Position numbers and translations under genes: made by a program | Source of the DNA: Pandoraea anhela | GTDB taxonomy: Bacteria > Pseudomonadota > Gammaproteobacteria > Burkholderiales > Burkholderiaceae | Length of the DNA: 64,000 nt | NCBI RefSeq assembly: GCF_902459655.1 | Contig: NZ_CABPSB010000020.1 | Coordinates: 33,052-97,051 of the forward strand | Direction: 5' to 3' | The notes under the pieces: generated by a model | What the model saw: the letters and a program-made list of their open reading frames with translations, nothing else | Told to the model about the DNA's origin: nothing | The model's database searches: none | Part shown: positions 10,825 to 21,268 of the stretch, one piece after another | Position numbering within the stretch: the stretch's first letter is position 1 | How the letters are laid out: each line of letters begins with the position of its first letter

Positions 10825-12189
10825 ATGCTCGACAATCTCACTACCCGCCTTGCAAAAGTCGTCAAGACGCTGCGCGGCGAAGCCCGGCTGACCGAGGCCA
10901 ACACGCAGGAAATGCTGCGCGAAGTACGCCTCGCCCTGCTCGAGGCCGACGTCGCCCTGCCGGTGGTGCGCGATTTCATCGCCAAGGTGAAGGAAAAGGC
11001 CCTCGGAGAGGAAGTCATTTCCAGCCTGTCGCCCGGTCAGGCGCTCGTCGGCGTGGTGCAACGCGAACTGACGGCTCTCATGGGCGGCGACTACGAAGGT
11101 CGCGCCGCCGAACTCAATCTGGCCACCACCCCGCCCGCCATCATCCTGATGGCCGGTCTGCAAGGCGCCGGCAAGACGACCACCGTCGGTAAGCTCGCCA
11201 AGCTGCTGCGCGCCCAGAAAAAGAAAGTCCTCACGGTCTCAACCGACGTCTACCGCCCGGCCGCCATCGCCCAGTTGGAGACGGTGACCAAGCAGGTCGA
11301 CGCCGACTTCTTCCCGTCGCAACCCGATCAGAAGCCGGTCGATATCGCCCGTGCGGCCGTCGACTGGGCGCGTCGCCATCACCACGAAGTGCTGCTCGTC
11401 GACACGGCCGGCCGTCTGGGTATTGACGAAGCGATGATGCAGGAAATTAGCGCCCTGCACGCCGAGCTGAAACCGATCGAAACGTTGTTCGTCGTCGACG
11501 CCATGCTGGGGCAAGACGCGGTGAACACCGCCCGCGCCTTCAACGATGCCTTGCCGCTCACCGGCGTGGTGCTCACCAAGCTCGACGGCGACTCGCGCGG
11601 CGGTGCGGCGCTGTCGGTGCGCCACATCACCGGCAAGCCGATCAAGTTCGTCGGCGTCGGCGAAAAGCTCGACGGCCTGGAAGTTTTCCACCCGGATCGC
11701 ATGGCGAACCGGATTCTCGGCATGGGCGACATTCTCGCGCTCGTCGAGGAAGCGCAACGCGGCGTTGACGTGCAGGCCGCGCAAAAACTCGCCGACAAGG
11801 TCAAGAAAGGCGGCGACTTCGATCTGAACGACTTCAAGGCACAGATCGGCCAGATGAAGAAAATGGGCGGTCTGTCGTCGCTCATGGACAAGTTGCCCGC
11901 GCAGTTCCAGGCGGCCGCCAGCCAGACGAACATGGATCAGGCCGAGAAGCAGGTGCGCCGCATGGAAGGCATCATCAACTCGATGACGCCCGCCGAGCGC
12001 GCCAAACCCGAGCTGATCAAGGCGAGCCGCAAGCGTCGCATCGCCGCGGGCGCAGGCGTGCAGGTGCAGGAAGTCAACCGCATGCTCAATCAGTACGATC
12101 AGATGCGCACCATGATGAAGAAACTCAAAGGCGGTGGCATGATGAAGATGATGCGCAGCATGAAGGGCATGATGCCCGGTATGCGCTGA
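10825..12189 (+). CDS. ffh: Signal recognition particle GTPase Ffh
   Basis: Ffh binds signal sequences of inner membrane proteins at the ribosome and, with 4.5S RNA and FtsY, delivers them to the translocon. The 454 residues show the N domain (1-90), the G domain with GLQGAGKTT at 111-119, DTAGR and TKLDGD, and a methionine-rich M domain from about 300 that ends in a run of Met/Lys/Gly (MMKMMRSMKGMM). ATG 10825 starts the conserved MLDNLTTRL; upstream in-frame residues are not family-like. Only the protein is here; the 4.5S RNA gene was not found in the window. Confidence 0.97.
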   Translation: MLDNLTTRLAKVVKTLRGEARLTEANTQEMLREVRLALLEADVALPVVRDFIAKVKEKALGEEVISSLSPGQALVGVVQRELTALMGGDYEGRAAELNLATTPPAIILMAGLQGAGKTTTVGKLAKLLRAQKKKVLTVSTDVYRPAAIAQLETVTKQVDADFFPSQPDQKPVDIARAAVDWARRHHHEVLLVDTAGRLGIDEAMMQEISALHAELKPIETLFVVDAMLGQDAVNTARAFNDALPLTGVVLTKLDGDSRGGAALSVRHITGKPIKFVGVGEKLDGLEVFHPDRMANRILGMGDILALVEEAQRGVDVQAAQKLADKVKKGGDFDLNDFKAQIGQMKKMGGLSSLMDKLPAQFQAAASQTNMDQAEKQVRRMEGIINSMTPAERAKPELIKASRKRRIAAGAGVQVQEVNRMLNQYDQMRTMMKKLKGGGMMKMMRSMKGMMPGMR

Positions 12190-12247
12190 TATACTCCGGG
12201 CCGCATTTAGCGAATCCACGCAACACCGTTCCACAGGGTCGCCCCAT

Positions 12248-12796
12248 ATGAACCGCGAAGAAGCCCTCGAAGTATTCCGTAATTCCGAAGAAATCGTCTC
12301 CGCCGACGAAGTCAACCGCTGCGTCGACACCATGGCCAAGGCCATCAAGGAAGCCATTGGCGACGAATTCCCGATGGTGCTGTCGGTCATGGGCGGCGCC
12401 GCCGTCTTCACCGGCATGCTCCTGCCGCGTCTCGACTTCCCGCTCGAGTTCGACTACATCCACCTCTCGCGCTACAACAACACCACCACCGGCGGTGCAA
12501 TGCAGTGGCGTGTGGCGCCGCGCGATTCGGTGCGCGACCGCGTGGTGCTCGTGCTCGACGACATTCTCGATGAAGGCGCCACCATGGCCGCGATTCGCGA
12601 CCGGATCCTGGAGATGGGCGCGTCGAAGTTCTACAGCGCCGTGCTCTGCGAGAAGATCCTGACGAAGGAAAAGCCGTCGCATCCGGATTTCTGCGGCTTC
12701 ACCGTACCGGATCGTTACGTCTTCGGTTGCGGCATGGACGCCAAGGGTTACTGGCGCAACCTGCCCGCCATCCGTGCGCTGACGACGGCGCGATGA
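12248..12796 (+). CDS. Hypoxanthine-guanine phosphoribosyltransferase
   Basis: This purine-salvage enzyme joins hypoxanthine or guanine to PRPP to form IMP or GMP. The 182-residue protein shows the PRPP-binding motif VVLVLDDILDEGATM (99-113), the LSRYNN loop and the C-terminal YVFGCGMD segment seen in HPRT enzymes. It follows ffh by 58 bp in the same direction and may be read from the same transcript. The exact base preference cannot be read from sequence; xanthine use is not excluded. Confidence 0.88.
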   Translation: MNREEALEVFRNSEEIVSADEVNRCVDTMAKAIKEAIGDEFPMVLSVMGGAAVFTGMLLPRLDFPLEFDYIHLSRYNNTTTGGAMQWRVAPRDSVRDRVVLVLDDILDEGATMAAIRDRILEMGASKFYSAVLCEKILTKEKPSHPDFCGFTVPDRYVFGCGMDAKGYWRNLPAIRALTTAR

Positions 12797-12884
12797 TCGC
12801 ACCGCGATAGTCGATCGTCACGTCGGTGCGCAATGCACCGATAGCGCGAACGACGCGGCGGGAGACGTTCCCGCGACAAACAAG

Positions 12885-12914
12885 AAAGGGACCTCGACGA
12901 GGTCCCTTTTTCTT
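12885..12914. terminator. Bidirectional terminator between the HPRT gene and proS
   Basis: The stem AAAGGGACCT pairs with AGGTCCCTTT around a short loop and is followed by TTTTTCTT on the plus strand. The A-run on the other side makes it usable for proS transcripts too. Confidence 0.85.
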
Positions 12915-13000
12915 GACGGCAGCGCAACTGCGTCACGCGCCGCAGCGCATTCGATGCGCCGCCGGTCGGATCGACCGGCACGGCATCGACGGCGCCCCGC

Positions 13001-14740
13001 TCAGACGGCCTTGGCGGCGCGCACCTTGCCCGTGACGACTTCCGCCACCACGGCGGCGTCGAGCAACTGGGCTTCCGTATCGCGGCGGCCCTGATACTCG
13101 ATCTTGCCTTCCTTCAGACCACGGTCGCCGATCACCACACGATGCGGCACGCCGATCAGTTCCCAGTCGGCGAACATCACACCCGGGCGCTCGCCACGGT
13201 CATCGAGAATCACGTCGATGCCTGCGGCCAGCAGATCGTCGTACAGCTTGTCGGCGGCGGCGCGCACGGCGTCGCTGCGATCGTAGCCCATCGGGCACAG
13301 CACCACTTCGAACGGGGCAATCGCTTCCGGCCAGATGATGCCGCGATCGTCGAAGTTCTGTTCGATGGCCGCGCCGAGAATACGCGTGATGCCGATACCG
13401 TAGCAGCCCATTTCCATCGGTGCCGGCTTACCGGTCTCGTCGAGGAACGTGGCATTCATGGCGTCCGAGTACTTCGTGCCCAACTGGAACACGTGACCGA
13501 CTTCGATACCGCGGCACAGTGCGATCTCGCCCTTGCCGTCCGGCGACGGATCGCCCGTCACGATATTGCGCAGGTCGAAGACGATGTCCGGCTCCGGCAG
13601 ATCGCGGCCCCAGTTCACGCCCGTGATGTGGAAGTCCGTCTCGTTCGCGCCGACAACGAAGTCACTCATCTTCGCCACGGTACGATCGACCACGAGCTTG
13701 ACCGGCTTCTTCGTGCCGATCGGGCCGAGGTAGCCCGGCGGCGTGCCGAACCACTCGACAATCTCGGCCTCGGTGGCAAAACGCATCTCCGCCAGGCCCG
13801 GCACCTTGCTCGCCTTGATCTCGTTCAGACTGTGATCGCCACGCAGCAAGAGCAACCAGATGGTGGTGCCCGCCGTCTCGTCGTCCGTCGCGAGCACGAT
13901 CGACTTGATCGTGCGCTCGAGCGGAATCGAAAGCAGTTCCGCGACCGCTTCGCACTTGGCCTTGCCCGGCGTGGCGGTCCGGGTCATGGCTTCGGCCGGT
14001 GCGGCGCGCTCGCGTTGCGGTGCGAGCGCCTCGGCCATCTCGACGTTGGCTGCATAGTCCGAGGTCGGGCAGTAGGCGATGGCGTCTTCCCCGGTCTCGG
14101 CGATCACGTGGAACTCATGCGAGCCCGAGCCGCCGATGGAACCGTTATCGGCCACCACCGCGCGGAACTCCAGCCCCAGACGCGTGAAGATGCGCACGTA
14201 GGCGTCGAACATCTTCTGGTAGGACGCTTGCAGGCCGGCGCGATCCTTATCGAAGGAATAGGCGTCCTTCATGATGAACTCGCGGCCGCGCATCACGCCG
14301 AAACGCGGGCGGATTTCGTCGCGGAACTTCGTCTGCACCTGGTAGAAGTTCACCGGCAACTGGCGATAGCTCTTGATTTCGCGGCGCGCGATATCCGTCA
14401 CCACTTCCTCGTGGGTCGGACCGACGACAAACTCACGGTCGTTACGATCCTTCAGGCGCAGCAATTCCGGGCCGTACTTCACCCAGCGCCCCGACTCCTG
14501 CCAAAGTTCGGCCGGCTGCACGGCTGGCATGAGCAATTCGAGCGCACCCGCGCGATTCATTTCTTCACGGACGATGGCTTCGACCTTGCGGATCGAGCGC
14601 AGGCCGATCGGCAGGTAATCGTAGATACCGCCGGCAACGCGGCGAATCATGCCGGCGCGCATCATCAGCTTGTGGCTGACGATTTCGGCGTCGGCGGGCG
14701 CTTCCTTGAGGGTGCCGATGAAGAAACGAGAGGCTTTCAT
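13001..14740 (-). CDS. proS: Prolyl-tRNA synthetase, bacterial type with editing insertion
   Basis: ProRS charges tRNA-Pro. The 579 residues show class II motifs ([32 protein letters not shown] with the motif 2 arginine, GCYGIGITR as motif 3), a YbaK-like editing domain inserted at about 250-385 that clears mis-charged alanine, and the C-terminal anticodon-binding domain (about 470-579). Length and layout are those of the bacterial-type enzyme. A GGAAA site precedes ATG 14740. The gene is divergent from rppH, 216 bp away. A tRNA-Pro(CGG) gene lies 6 kb further on. Confidence 0.97.
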   Translation of the reverse strand: MKASRFFIGTLKEAPADAEIVSHKLMMRAGMIRRVAGGIYDYLPIGLRSIRKVEAIVREEMNRAGALELLMPAVQPAELWQESGRWVKYGPELLRLKDRNDREFVVGPTHEEVVTDIARREIKSYRQLPVNFYQVQTKFRDEIRPRFGVMRGREFIMKDAYSFDKDRAGLQASYQKMFDAYVRIFTRLGLEFRAVVADNGSIGGSGSHEFHVIAETGEDAIAYCPTSDYAANVEMAEALAPQRERAAPAEAMTRTATPGKAKCEAVAELLSIPLERTIKSIVLATDDETAGTTIWLLLLRGDHSLNEIKASKVPGLAEMRFATEAEIVEWFGTPPGYLGPIGTKKPVKLVVDRTVAKMSDFVVGANETDFHITGVNWGRDLPEPDIVFDLRNIVTGDPSPDGKGEIALCRGIEVGHVFQLGTKYSDAMNATFLDETGKPAPMEMGCYGIGITRILGAAIEQNFDDRGIIWPEAIAPFEVVLCPMGYDRSDAVRAAADKLYDDLLAAGIDVILDDRGERPGVMFADWELIGVPHRVVIGDRGLKEGKIEYQGRRDTEAQLLDAAVVAEVVTGKVRAAKAV

Positions 14741-14917
14741 GCAGATTTCCGGGAAAAATTAGGGTCAGCGGCGCACGCGGCGGTTCGGTCGGCTGCGCCG
14801 AAGCGGGGACGGGGTGCGCCACGTAATGGCTTCGCAGCCCCTGAGACTCCCGCCGGCCGTACGCGCCGCCCCGGTTGCCCGAGCCGCCGCCGGCCGCCGC
14901 GCCGGTGATTATCTGTT

Positions 14918-14923
14918 TATAAT
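14918..14923 (+). promoter_or_regulatory. -10 element of the rppH promoter
   Basis: A perfect TATAAT lies 33 bp before the rppH ATG in an AT-rich patch between divergent proS and rppH. No good -35 was found at 16-18 bp, so the assignment rests on the -10 alone. Confidence 0.45.
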
Positions 14924-14956
14924 CGAAGCAATTTTAAAGGATTCAAGGGTGGTTGT

Positions 14957-15655
14957 ATGCTGGACCGTGAAGGCTTTCGCCCGAACGTCGGCATCATCCT
15001 CTTAAACGCACGCAATGAAGTGTTCTGGGGCAAGCGGCTGGGCGAGCACTCCTGGCAGTTCCCGCAAGGCGGCATCAAGTACGGCGAAACGCCCGAACAG
15101 GCCATGTTCCGAGAATTGCACGAGGAAACCGGGCTAAAGCCAGAACACGTCAAAATCATCGGTCGCACACGCGACTGGCTGCGTTATGAGGTGCCGGACA
15201 AGTTCATCAAACGCGAAGTGCGCGGACATTACCGGGGCCAGAAGCAGATCTGGTTCCTGCTGCGCATGGTCGGACGCGATTGCGATATCTGCCTTCGTGC
15301 GACCGATCATCCGGAGTTCGACGCCTGGCGCTGGAACGAATACTGGGTGCCGCTCGACGCGGTGATCGAGTTCAAGCGCGAGGTTTATCAGCTCGCGCTG
15401 AACGAACTCTCGCGTTACCTGCGACGCACGGCCGCACGCGCGCAGCAGGACCGGAGACGGTTTCCGCGTGCCGGGGCACGGGTCGGCGACATGCCGCCGG
15501 GCGCCACGGATGCGTCGAACGAACAGGACGGCGGCTTCGGCAGCGGCGACGGCAGTGACTGCGACGGCGCAACGGCCACGTCGGCCACGTCGGATTCTGC
15601 GGCCAACACCGACAACGCGGACAATGCCGACCGGCAGCACCGCCGGGAGCACTGA
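14957..15655 (+). CDS. rppH: RNA pyrophosphohydrolase RppH
   Basis: RppH removes pyrophosphate from the 5' end of mRNA and so starts RNase E-dependent decay. The 232-residue protein has a complete Nudix box at residues 38-60 (G38, E44, R52, E53, E56, E57, G59). The catalytic part ends near residue 165 as in other RppH proteins; a further 65 or so residues form a low-complexity tail rich in Ala, Asp, Asn, Ser and Gly. Such tails occur in Burkholderiales RppH but their role is unknown. An AAGGGTGG site precedes ATG 14957. The CNP1-like lipoprotein gene follows by 84 bp. Confidence 0.95.
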   Translation: MLDREGFRPNVGIILLNARNEVFWGKRLGEHSWQFPQGGIKYGETPEQAMFRELHEETGLKPEHVKIIGRTRDWLRYEVPDKFIKREVRGHYRGQKQIWFLLRMVGRDCDICLRATDHPEFDAWRWNEYWVPLDAVIEFKREVYQLALNELSRYLRRTAARAQQDRRRFPRAGARVGDMPPGATDASNEQDGGFGSGDGSDCDGATATSATSDSAANTDNADNADRQHRREH

Positions 15656-15739
15656 ACCGGACCGCTGCCGACCTGTCTCAACACCGGACGCGGGCATCCT
15701 GCCCGCGCCCGCTTTTTTTGATCCCTCGACCACACTCCC

Positions 15740-16315
15740 ATGCGTCCTTCCTTTGCCCGCCGCGCTCCGCGCCTGGTCACGCTCGCTTCTCTGGCCACCC
15801 TCGCGCTGATCGCGGCTTGCAGCAGCACGTCGCAGCCCGTTCAGGACTTCGACGAATACATGGCGCAGCAAGAGGCGGCCAAGGGCAAATGGAAGGAAGC
15901 GGAATACAAGCTGCCGACCGAAGCGCCGAAAGACGCCGATCTGATCAGCTTCCCCACATTGCCGAACGCCACCCTCGATTACGCCATCGACGCGAAGTCC
16001 ATCGAAGTCACGCGAGAAGACGGCGTGGTGCGCTACATCGCCGTGATCCGCAGCAAGGAAGGCGCGCGCAACGTGTCTTACGAAGGCATTCATTGCTCGT
16101 CGTTCGAATCGCGTCTGTATGCGACCGGCCGCCCCGACGGCACCTGGGTCCCGGCGCGTAACAGCGAGTGGCGTCCGATCCGTCCGTACGGGTCGACCGC
16201 GTATCAGGGCGTGCTTTACCGCGACTTCCTTTGCCAGGACAAAACGCCGTACGGCACCGCCAAGGACATCGTGCAGAACCTGCGGTATCCGACGACGCCC
16301 GCCGCCTATCGTTGA
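15740..16315 (+). CDS. CNP1-like family lipoprotein
   Basis: The 191-residue protein starts with a lipoprotein signal: a basic N-region, a hydrophobic stretch and the lipobox LIAAC, with C27 as the expected lipidated residue. The rest has the composition of the CNP1-like family of betaproteobacterial secreted proteins (about 150 residues ending in QNLRYPTTP). No function is established. It sits between rppH (same direction) and proB (convergent), an order typical of Burkholderiales. Confidence 0.8.
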   Translation: MRPSFARRAPRLVTLASLATLALIAACSSTSQPVQDFDEYMAQQEAAKGKWKEAEYKLPTEAPKDADLISFPTLPNATLDYAIDAKSIEVTREDGVVRYIAVIRSKEGARNVSYEGIHCSSFESRLYATGRPDGTWVPARNSEWRPIRPYGSTAYQGVLYRDFLCQDKTPYGTAKDIVQNLRYPTTPAAYR

Positions 16316-16367
16316 GGTCATGCCAGGGCGGCGTCGCCCGGTCGAGAGCGTCGCCGTCATCCCCACG

Positions 16368-16405
16368 AAAAAACGCCGGTCACGAATCACGTGCCGGCGT
16401 TTTTT
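16368..16405. terminator. Bidirectional terminator between the CNP1-like gene and proB
   Basis: A perfect 12-bp stem (16368-16379 with 16394-16405) starts with six A and ends with six T, giving a T-run in both directions for the convergent lipoprotein gene and proB. Confidence 0.88.
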
Positions 16406-16446
16406 GTCTCTGACTGCCCTGCCCCGCGAAGGAGACGGTGTCGGGC

Positions 16447-17580
16447 TCAGCGCAGAATCAGGTTGTCGCGATGGATCAGCTCCGGCTCGTTCGCGAAACC
16501 CAGCACCTGTTCGATGTCGCTGCTTGGGTGGCGGCGAATCAGGCGCGTCTCGGAAGCACTGTAGTTCGACAGGCCGCGCGCGACTTCGTGACCGGTCTCG
16601 TCCACGCAGGCGATCACCTCACCCCGCGCGAAGGTGCCCTCCACCTCGATTACGCCGATCGGCAGCAGGCTCTTGCCCTCCTCCATCAGCTTCTTGCACG
16701 CGCCCGCGTCGATCACGACGCGACCACGTACTTGCAGATGATCCGCCATCCACTGCTTGCGGGCGGTCAGCACAGCCGTGCGCGCCACCAGTTGTGTCCC
16801 GATGGCTTCACCGCCGGCCAGACGCACGAGCACGTCGGCTTCACGCCCTGAGGCGATCACGGTATGCGCCCCGCTGGTCGCTGCGCGTTTGGCGGCCAGA
16901 ATCTTGGTCAGCATGCCACCTCGACCGATATTGGTGCCGGCGCCGCCGGCCATCGCTTCGAGACGCTCGTCGCCCGCTTCAGCTTCGTGCACGAACTCGG
17001 CGTCGGGATGCTTGCGAGGATCGGCGGTGTATAGGCCCGACTGATCGGTGAGGATGACCAGTGCGTCGCCGTCGATCAGGTTCGTGACGAGCGCGCCGAG
17101 CGTGTCGTTGTCGCCGAACTTGATTTCATCGGTCACGACGGTGTCGTTCTCGTTGATGATCGGCACCACCCCCAGACGCAGCAACGTGAGCAACGTCGTA
17201 CGCGCATTCAGATAGCGTTCGCGATCGGCCAGATCGGCATGCGTGAGCAGAATCTGCGCCGTTCGCACGCCGTGCTCGGCAAAGCGGGTTTCGTACACCT
17301 GCGCGAGACCCATCTGGCCCACGGCGGCGGCGGCCTGCAATTCGTCGATGGCCTTCGGGCGGCGTGTCCAGCCCAGCCGCTGCATGCCCTCGGCGATCGC
17401 CCCCGAGCTCACGAGCACGACCTGCTTCGGCGGTCGTGCGTCGCCCCCGTGCCGCAACGCGGCGATCTGCTGCGCCCAACGCGCAATGGCGACATCATCC
17501 AGCCCGCGACCGTCGTTGGTCACGAGACTGGAGCCCACTTTCACCACGAGCCGCTTGGCATCGGCGATGACCGAACGCAT
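16447..17580 (-). CDS. proB: Glutamate 5-kinase
   Basis: ProB phosphorylates the gamma-carboxylate of glutamate, the first and feedback-inhibited step of proline synthesis. The 377 residues comprise an amino-acid-kinase domain (KVGSSLVT at the start, then the [12 protein letters not shown] and [12 protein letters not shown] motifs) and a C-terminal PUA domain (about 285-365). The length is standard. It lies 175 bp downstream of obgE on the same strand, the common betaproteobacterial order rplU-rpmA-obgE-proB. proA is not in the window. Confidence 0.97.
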   Translation of the reverse strand: MRSVIADAKRLVVKVGSSLVTNDGRGLDDVAIARWAQQIAALRHGGDARPPKQVVLVSSGAIAEGMQRLGWTRRPKAIDELQAAAAVGQMGLAQVYETRFAEHGVRTAQILLTHADLADRERYLNARTTLLTLLRLGVVPIINENDTVVTDEIKFGDNDTLGALVTNLIDGDALVILTDQSGLYTADPRKHPDAEFVHEAEAGDERLEAMAGGAGTNIGRGGMLTKILAAKRAATSGAHTVIASGREADVLVRLAGGEAIGTQLVARTAVLTARKQWMADHLQVRGRVVIDAGACKKLMEEGKSLLPIGVIEVEGTFARGEVIACVDETGHEVARGLSNYSASETRLIRRHPSSDIEQVLGFANEPELIHRDNLILR

Positions 17581-17755
17581 GGACCTGAACTCTCCGGATG
17601 GATTGGGAAGACGAAGCTGCTGCGGGCGCGGAAGACCGGGGAGGCGCGGGGCGCCGGTCGTCGCTCACGTTGCCGCAGCGGCCGGATCGCTGGCGTTGGC
17701 GCGCGGTGTCGGAGACCTGTCGCGCGACGCCGCCAGCGTTCGAGTGATACGGAGT

Positions 17756-18910
<1,155 letters not shown>

Positions 18911-18994
18911 TTAACGACCGTCCGCAGACGATCCTGAATACTGTTCAATGCCCCATGCCGGGCGCGATAGATTCGCTGCACGCTGGCGGGACAA

Positions 18995-19028
18995 ACAAAA
19001 AAGGCTCCGCATGAGAGCGGAGCCTTTT
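18995..19028 (-). terminator. Intrinsic terminator between rpmA and obgE
   Basis: A perfect 12-bp stem (19017-19028 with 18999-19010) is followed on the minus strand by a run of six T. It lies 19 bp after the rpmA stop and should end most rplU-rpmA transcripts before obgE. Confidence 0.85.
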
Positions 19029-19046
19029 GGTGGCAAAAGGCTTAGC

Positions 19047-19307
19047 TTACGCTGCCGGCACCACGCTGACCACTTGCTTCTTCGCTGCGCCCTTGACGGC
19101 GAATTGCACGTGGCCGTCGGCCAGTGCAAACAGCGTGTGGTCCTTACCGATGCCGACGTTTTCGCCAGCATGCATACGAGTACCGCGTTGGCGAACGATG
19201 ATGCCACCAGCCAGGATCGCCTGACCGCCGTACACCTTCACGCCGAGGCGCTTCGACTCGGAATCGCGGCCGTTACGGGACGATCCGCCTGCTTTTTTGT
19301 GTGCCAT
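19047..19307 (-). CDS. rpmA: 50S ribosomal protein L27
   Basis: L27 sits near the peptidyl transferase centre and contacts tRNA with its N-terminal tail. The 86 residues begin [16 protein letters not shown], the standard mature-type N terminus with no cleaved extension as found in Firmicutes. An AAGGAG site lies 7 nt before ATG 19307. It follows rplU by 28 bp in one operon and is followed by an intrinsic terminator. Confidence 0.98.
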   Translation of the reverse strand: MAHKKAGGSSRNGRDSESKRLGVKVYGGQAILAGGIIVRQRGTRMHAGENVGIGKDHTLFALADGHVQFAVKGAAKKQVVSVVPAA

Positions 19308-19335
19308 GACTTAACTCCTTACCTAGCTCGATCGA

Positions 19336-19647
19336 TTAGCCGTTGATGCTGTCGATGCGCAGCTCGGTGTAGTTTTGGCGATGGCCTTGACGCTTTTGGT
19401 AGTGCTTGCGACGGCGCATCTTGAAAATCTTCACCTTGGGGTGACGACCCTGGGCGATAACGGTAGCCTTGACGGAAGCCCCACTGACCAACGGCGCACC
19501 GAACTTAATCGATTCGCCCTCGCCAACGGCGAGAACCTGGTCGATGGTGATTTCAGCGCCAATGTCAGCCGGTATCTGTTCTACTTTGAGCTTTTCGCCA
19601 GCAGCAACCTTATATTGCTTACCGCCGGTTTTTATGACCGCGTACAT
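19336..19647 (-). CDS. rplU: 50S ribosomal protein L21
   Basis: L21 binds 23S rRNA. The protein has 103 residues, the normal length, begins [20 protein letters not shown] and shows the C-terminal basic block [14 protein letters not shown] typical of L21. A GAGG site precedes ATG 19647. It is the first gene of the rplU-rpmA unit and has a near-consensus promoter with a leader of about 140 nt. That leader contains a GGCCCG/CGGGCC hairpin and a second hairpin around AAAGGACTC, which might serve autoregulation. Confidence 0.98.
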   Translation of the reverse strand: MYAVIKTGGKQYKVAAGEKLKVEQIPADIGAEITIDQVLAVGEGESIKFGAPLVSGASVKATVIAQGRHPKVKIFKMRRRKHYQKRQGHRQNYTELRIDSING

Positions 19648-19795
19648 TGTTGAACCTCACTCATAAACAAGAGAATTTCCGTGCAGACCGAGGGTCCCGA
19701 AAGGACTCGACTTACCGGCCCGTCGCACCGCTGCGGGCCGTCATACCGAAGTATTTTCGGACCCGGCGCAACGAATGCGCGCACGAAAACCGGGA

Positions 19796-19824
19796 ATTAT
19801 ACAGACTTTCTCCTTTTGCGTCAA
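19796..19824 (-). promoter_or_regulatory. rplU-rpmA promoter
   Basis: TTGACG (19819-19824) and a perfect TATAAT (19796-19801) on the minus strand are exactly 17 bp apart, one of the best sigma70 promoters in the window. The start would lie near 19789. Confidence 0.85.
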
Positions 19825-19884
19825 AGACTTCCATGACGCCAGTCATTCCGCGGCTCTGGTGCCCGAAAGTGGCCGCGCCCACTA

Positions 19885-19890
19885 TATAAT
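19885..19890 (+). promoter_or_regulatory. -10 element of the ispB promoter
   Basis: A perfect TATAAT lies 34 bp before the TTG chosen as ispB start. Its presence argues against a start at the TTG at 19891, which would fall before the transcription start. No strong -35 was seen. Confidence 0.55.
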
Positions 19891-19923
19891 TTGGGGCGAA
19901 TTTTTCCTCACCCGAGCCTTGTC

Positions 19924-20904
19924 TTGACTGCTTCGACTTCTCCCCAGAACGTACTGGCCGCCATCGCCGACGACATGCGTGCCGTCGACCAGCTTATCCG
20001 CCACCGGCTGGCCTCCGAGGTGGTCCTGATCAATCAGATCTCGGAGTACATCATCAATTCGGGCGGCAAACGGCTGCGCCCGGCATTGTTGCTGCTGGTG
20101 TCCGGTGCGCTGGGCGTCACCTCGCCGGCTCGCTTCGAGTTGGCCGCAGTCATCGAATTCATCCATACGTCCACGCTGCTGCACGACGATGTGGTCGACG
20201 AATCCGACCTGCGCCGCGGCAAGCAGACGGCCAATGCGCTGTTCGGCAATGCGGCGTCCGTGCTGGTCGGAGACTTCCTGTATTCGCGCTCCTTCGAAAT
20301 GATGGTGAGCGTGGACAACATGCGCGTGATGCAGATTCTGGCGCGCGCCACCAACGTGATCGCCGAAGGCGAAGTGCTGCAACTGCTGAACATGCACGAT
20401 CCCGATGTGGACGAGGCGCGTTACCTGCAAGTGATCAAGTACAAGACGGCCACGCTGTTCGAAGCGGCAACGCAGTTGGCGGCCGTGCTCGCGAACGCGG
20501 ACACGCAGACCGAAGCCGCCGTTCGCGAATACGGCGGACGTCTGGGCACCGCCTTCCAGTTGATGGACGACTGGCTCGACTATGCCGGCGACACGGACGC
20601 GATGGGCAAGAACGCAGGTGACGATCTGCGCGAAGGCAAACCGACGCTGCCGCTGATTCACGTGCTCCAGCACGGCACCGAAGCCGAGCGCGCCCTGGTA
20701 CGCGAGGCCATCGAGAATGGCGGCACCGACAAGTTCGAGCCGATCCTTGCGGCAATCACGCGCACCGGCGCGCTCGACTACACGCTGGCACGGGCAAAAG
20801 AAGAAGCGGATGCGGCGGCACAAATAATTTCTGCACTTCCCTCTTCCCATTACAAAAATAGCCTGCTAGAATTATGTTCTTACTCGATAGCGCGACGCAC
20901 TTAG
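19924..20904 (+). CDS. ispB: Octaprenyl diphosphate synthase (polyprenyl synthetase)
   Basis: The enzyme adds isopentenyl units to farnesyl diphosphate to make the C40 side chain of ubiquinone. The 326 residues show the GGKRLRP motif, the first Asp-rich motif LLHDDVVD (86-92), followed by RRGK, and the second LMDDWLDY. The start is taken as TTG 19924 (MTASTSPQ), which gives the normal family length; a TTG at 19891 abuts a TATAAT and the first in-frame ATG at 19975 would remove conserved residues. The tRNA-Pro gene follows by 19 bp. The chain length (C40) is assumed from the family. Confidence 0.93.
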   Translation: MTASTSPQNVLAAIADDMRAVDQLIRHRLASEVVLINQISEYIINSGGKRLRPALLLLVSGALGVTSPARFELAAVIEFIHTSTLLHDDVVDESDLRRGKQTANALFGNAASVLVGDFLYSRSFEMMVSVDNMRVMQILARATNVIAEGEVLQLLNMHDPDVDEARYLQVIKYKTATLFEAATQLAAVLANADTQTEAAVREYGGRLGTAFQLMDDWLDYAGDTDAMGKNAGDDLREGKPTLPLIHVLQHGTEAERALVREAIENGGTDKFEPILAAITRTGALDYTLARAKEEADAAAQIISALPSSHYKNSLLELCSYSIARRT

Positions 20905-20923
20905 CGAAGTAGCAGTATCGAAG

Positions 20924-21000
20924 CGGGGTGTAGCTTAGCCTGGTAGAGCGCTACGTTCGGGACGTAGAGGCCGGAGGTTCGAATCCTCTCACCCCGACCA
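20924..21000 (+). tRNA. tRNA-Pro (anticodon CGG)
   Basis: A 77-nt cloverleaf with a 7-bp acceptor stem CGGGGTG/CACCCCG, D-arm with AGCCTGGTAGAGC, anticodon arm CTACG-TTCGGGA-CGTAG giving anticodon CGG, a T-arm GGAGG-TTCGAAT-CCTCT and encoded ACCA end. It decodes CCG. The gene starts 19 bp after ispB and is followed by a terminator. Confidence 0.97.
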
Positions 21001-21027
21001 GGATTAACTTTGCTGACAGGCAAAGCA

Positions 21028-21059
21028 AAAAAACCGACGGACGTGTCCGTCGGTTTTTT
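21028..21059 (+). terminator. Terminator after tRNA-Pro
   Basis: A perfect 15-bp stem (21028-21042 with 21045-21059) with a 2-nt centre ends in six T on the plus strand, 27 bp past the tRNA. Confidence 0.88.
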
Positions 21060-21268
21060 ATTTCAGCGTCTTGATCGCCTCGACGGATTTGCCGGTGTCT
21101 CGCCGAACGCTTGGGACTCCGCCACATCACGACCGCTCCTGCGTTGCCCAACGCTTCGGGCATTGCGAACTCGCAGCTCGCGTGGGCCGGGTTGCAAAAC
21201 GGATGCCCGTATCCCCTCTGATATAGTGGCGACTCATTGCCACCGCCGCGCTTTGCGCATCGAATAGC

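Noticed and set aside
19891-19923. Upstream TTG start for ispB
   Set aside because: It directly abuts a TATAAT element, so it would not be within the transcript.
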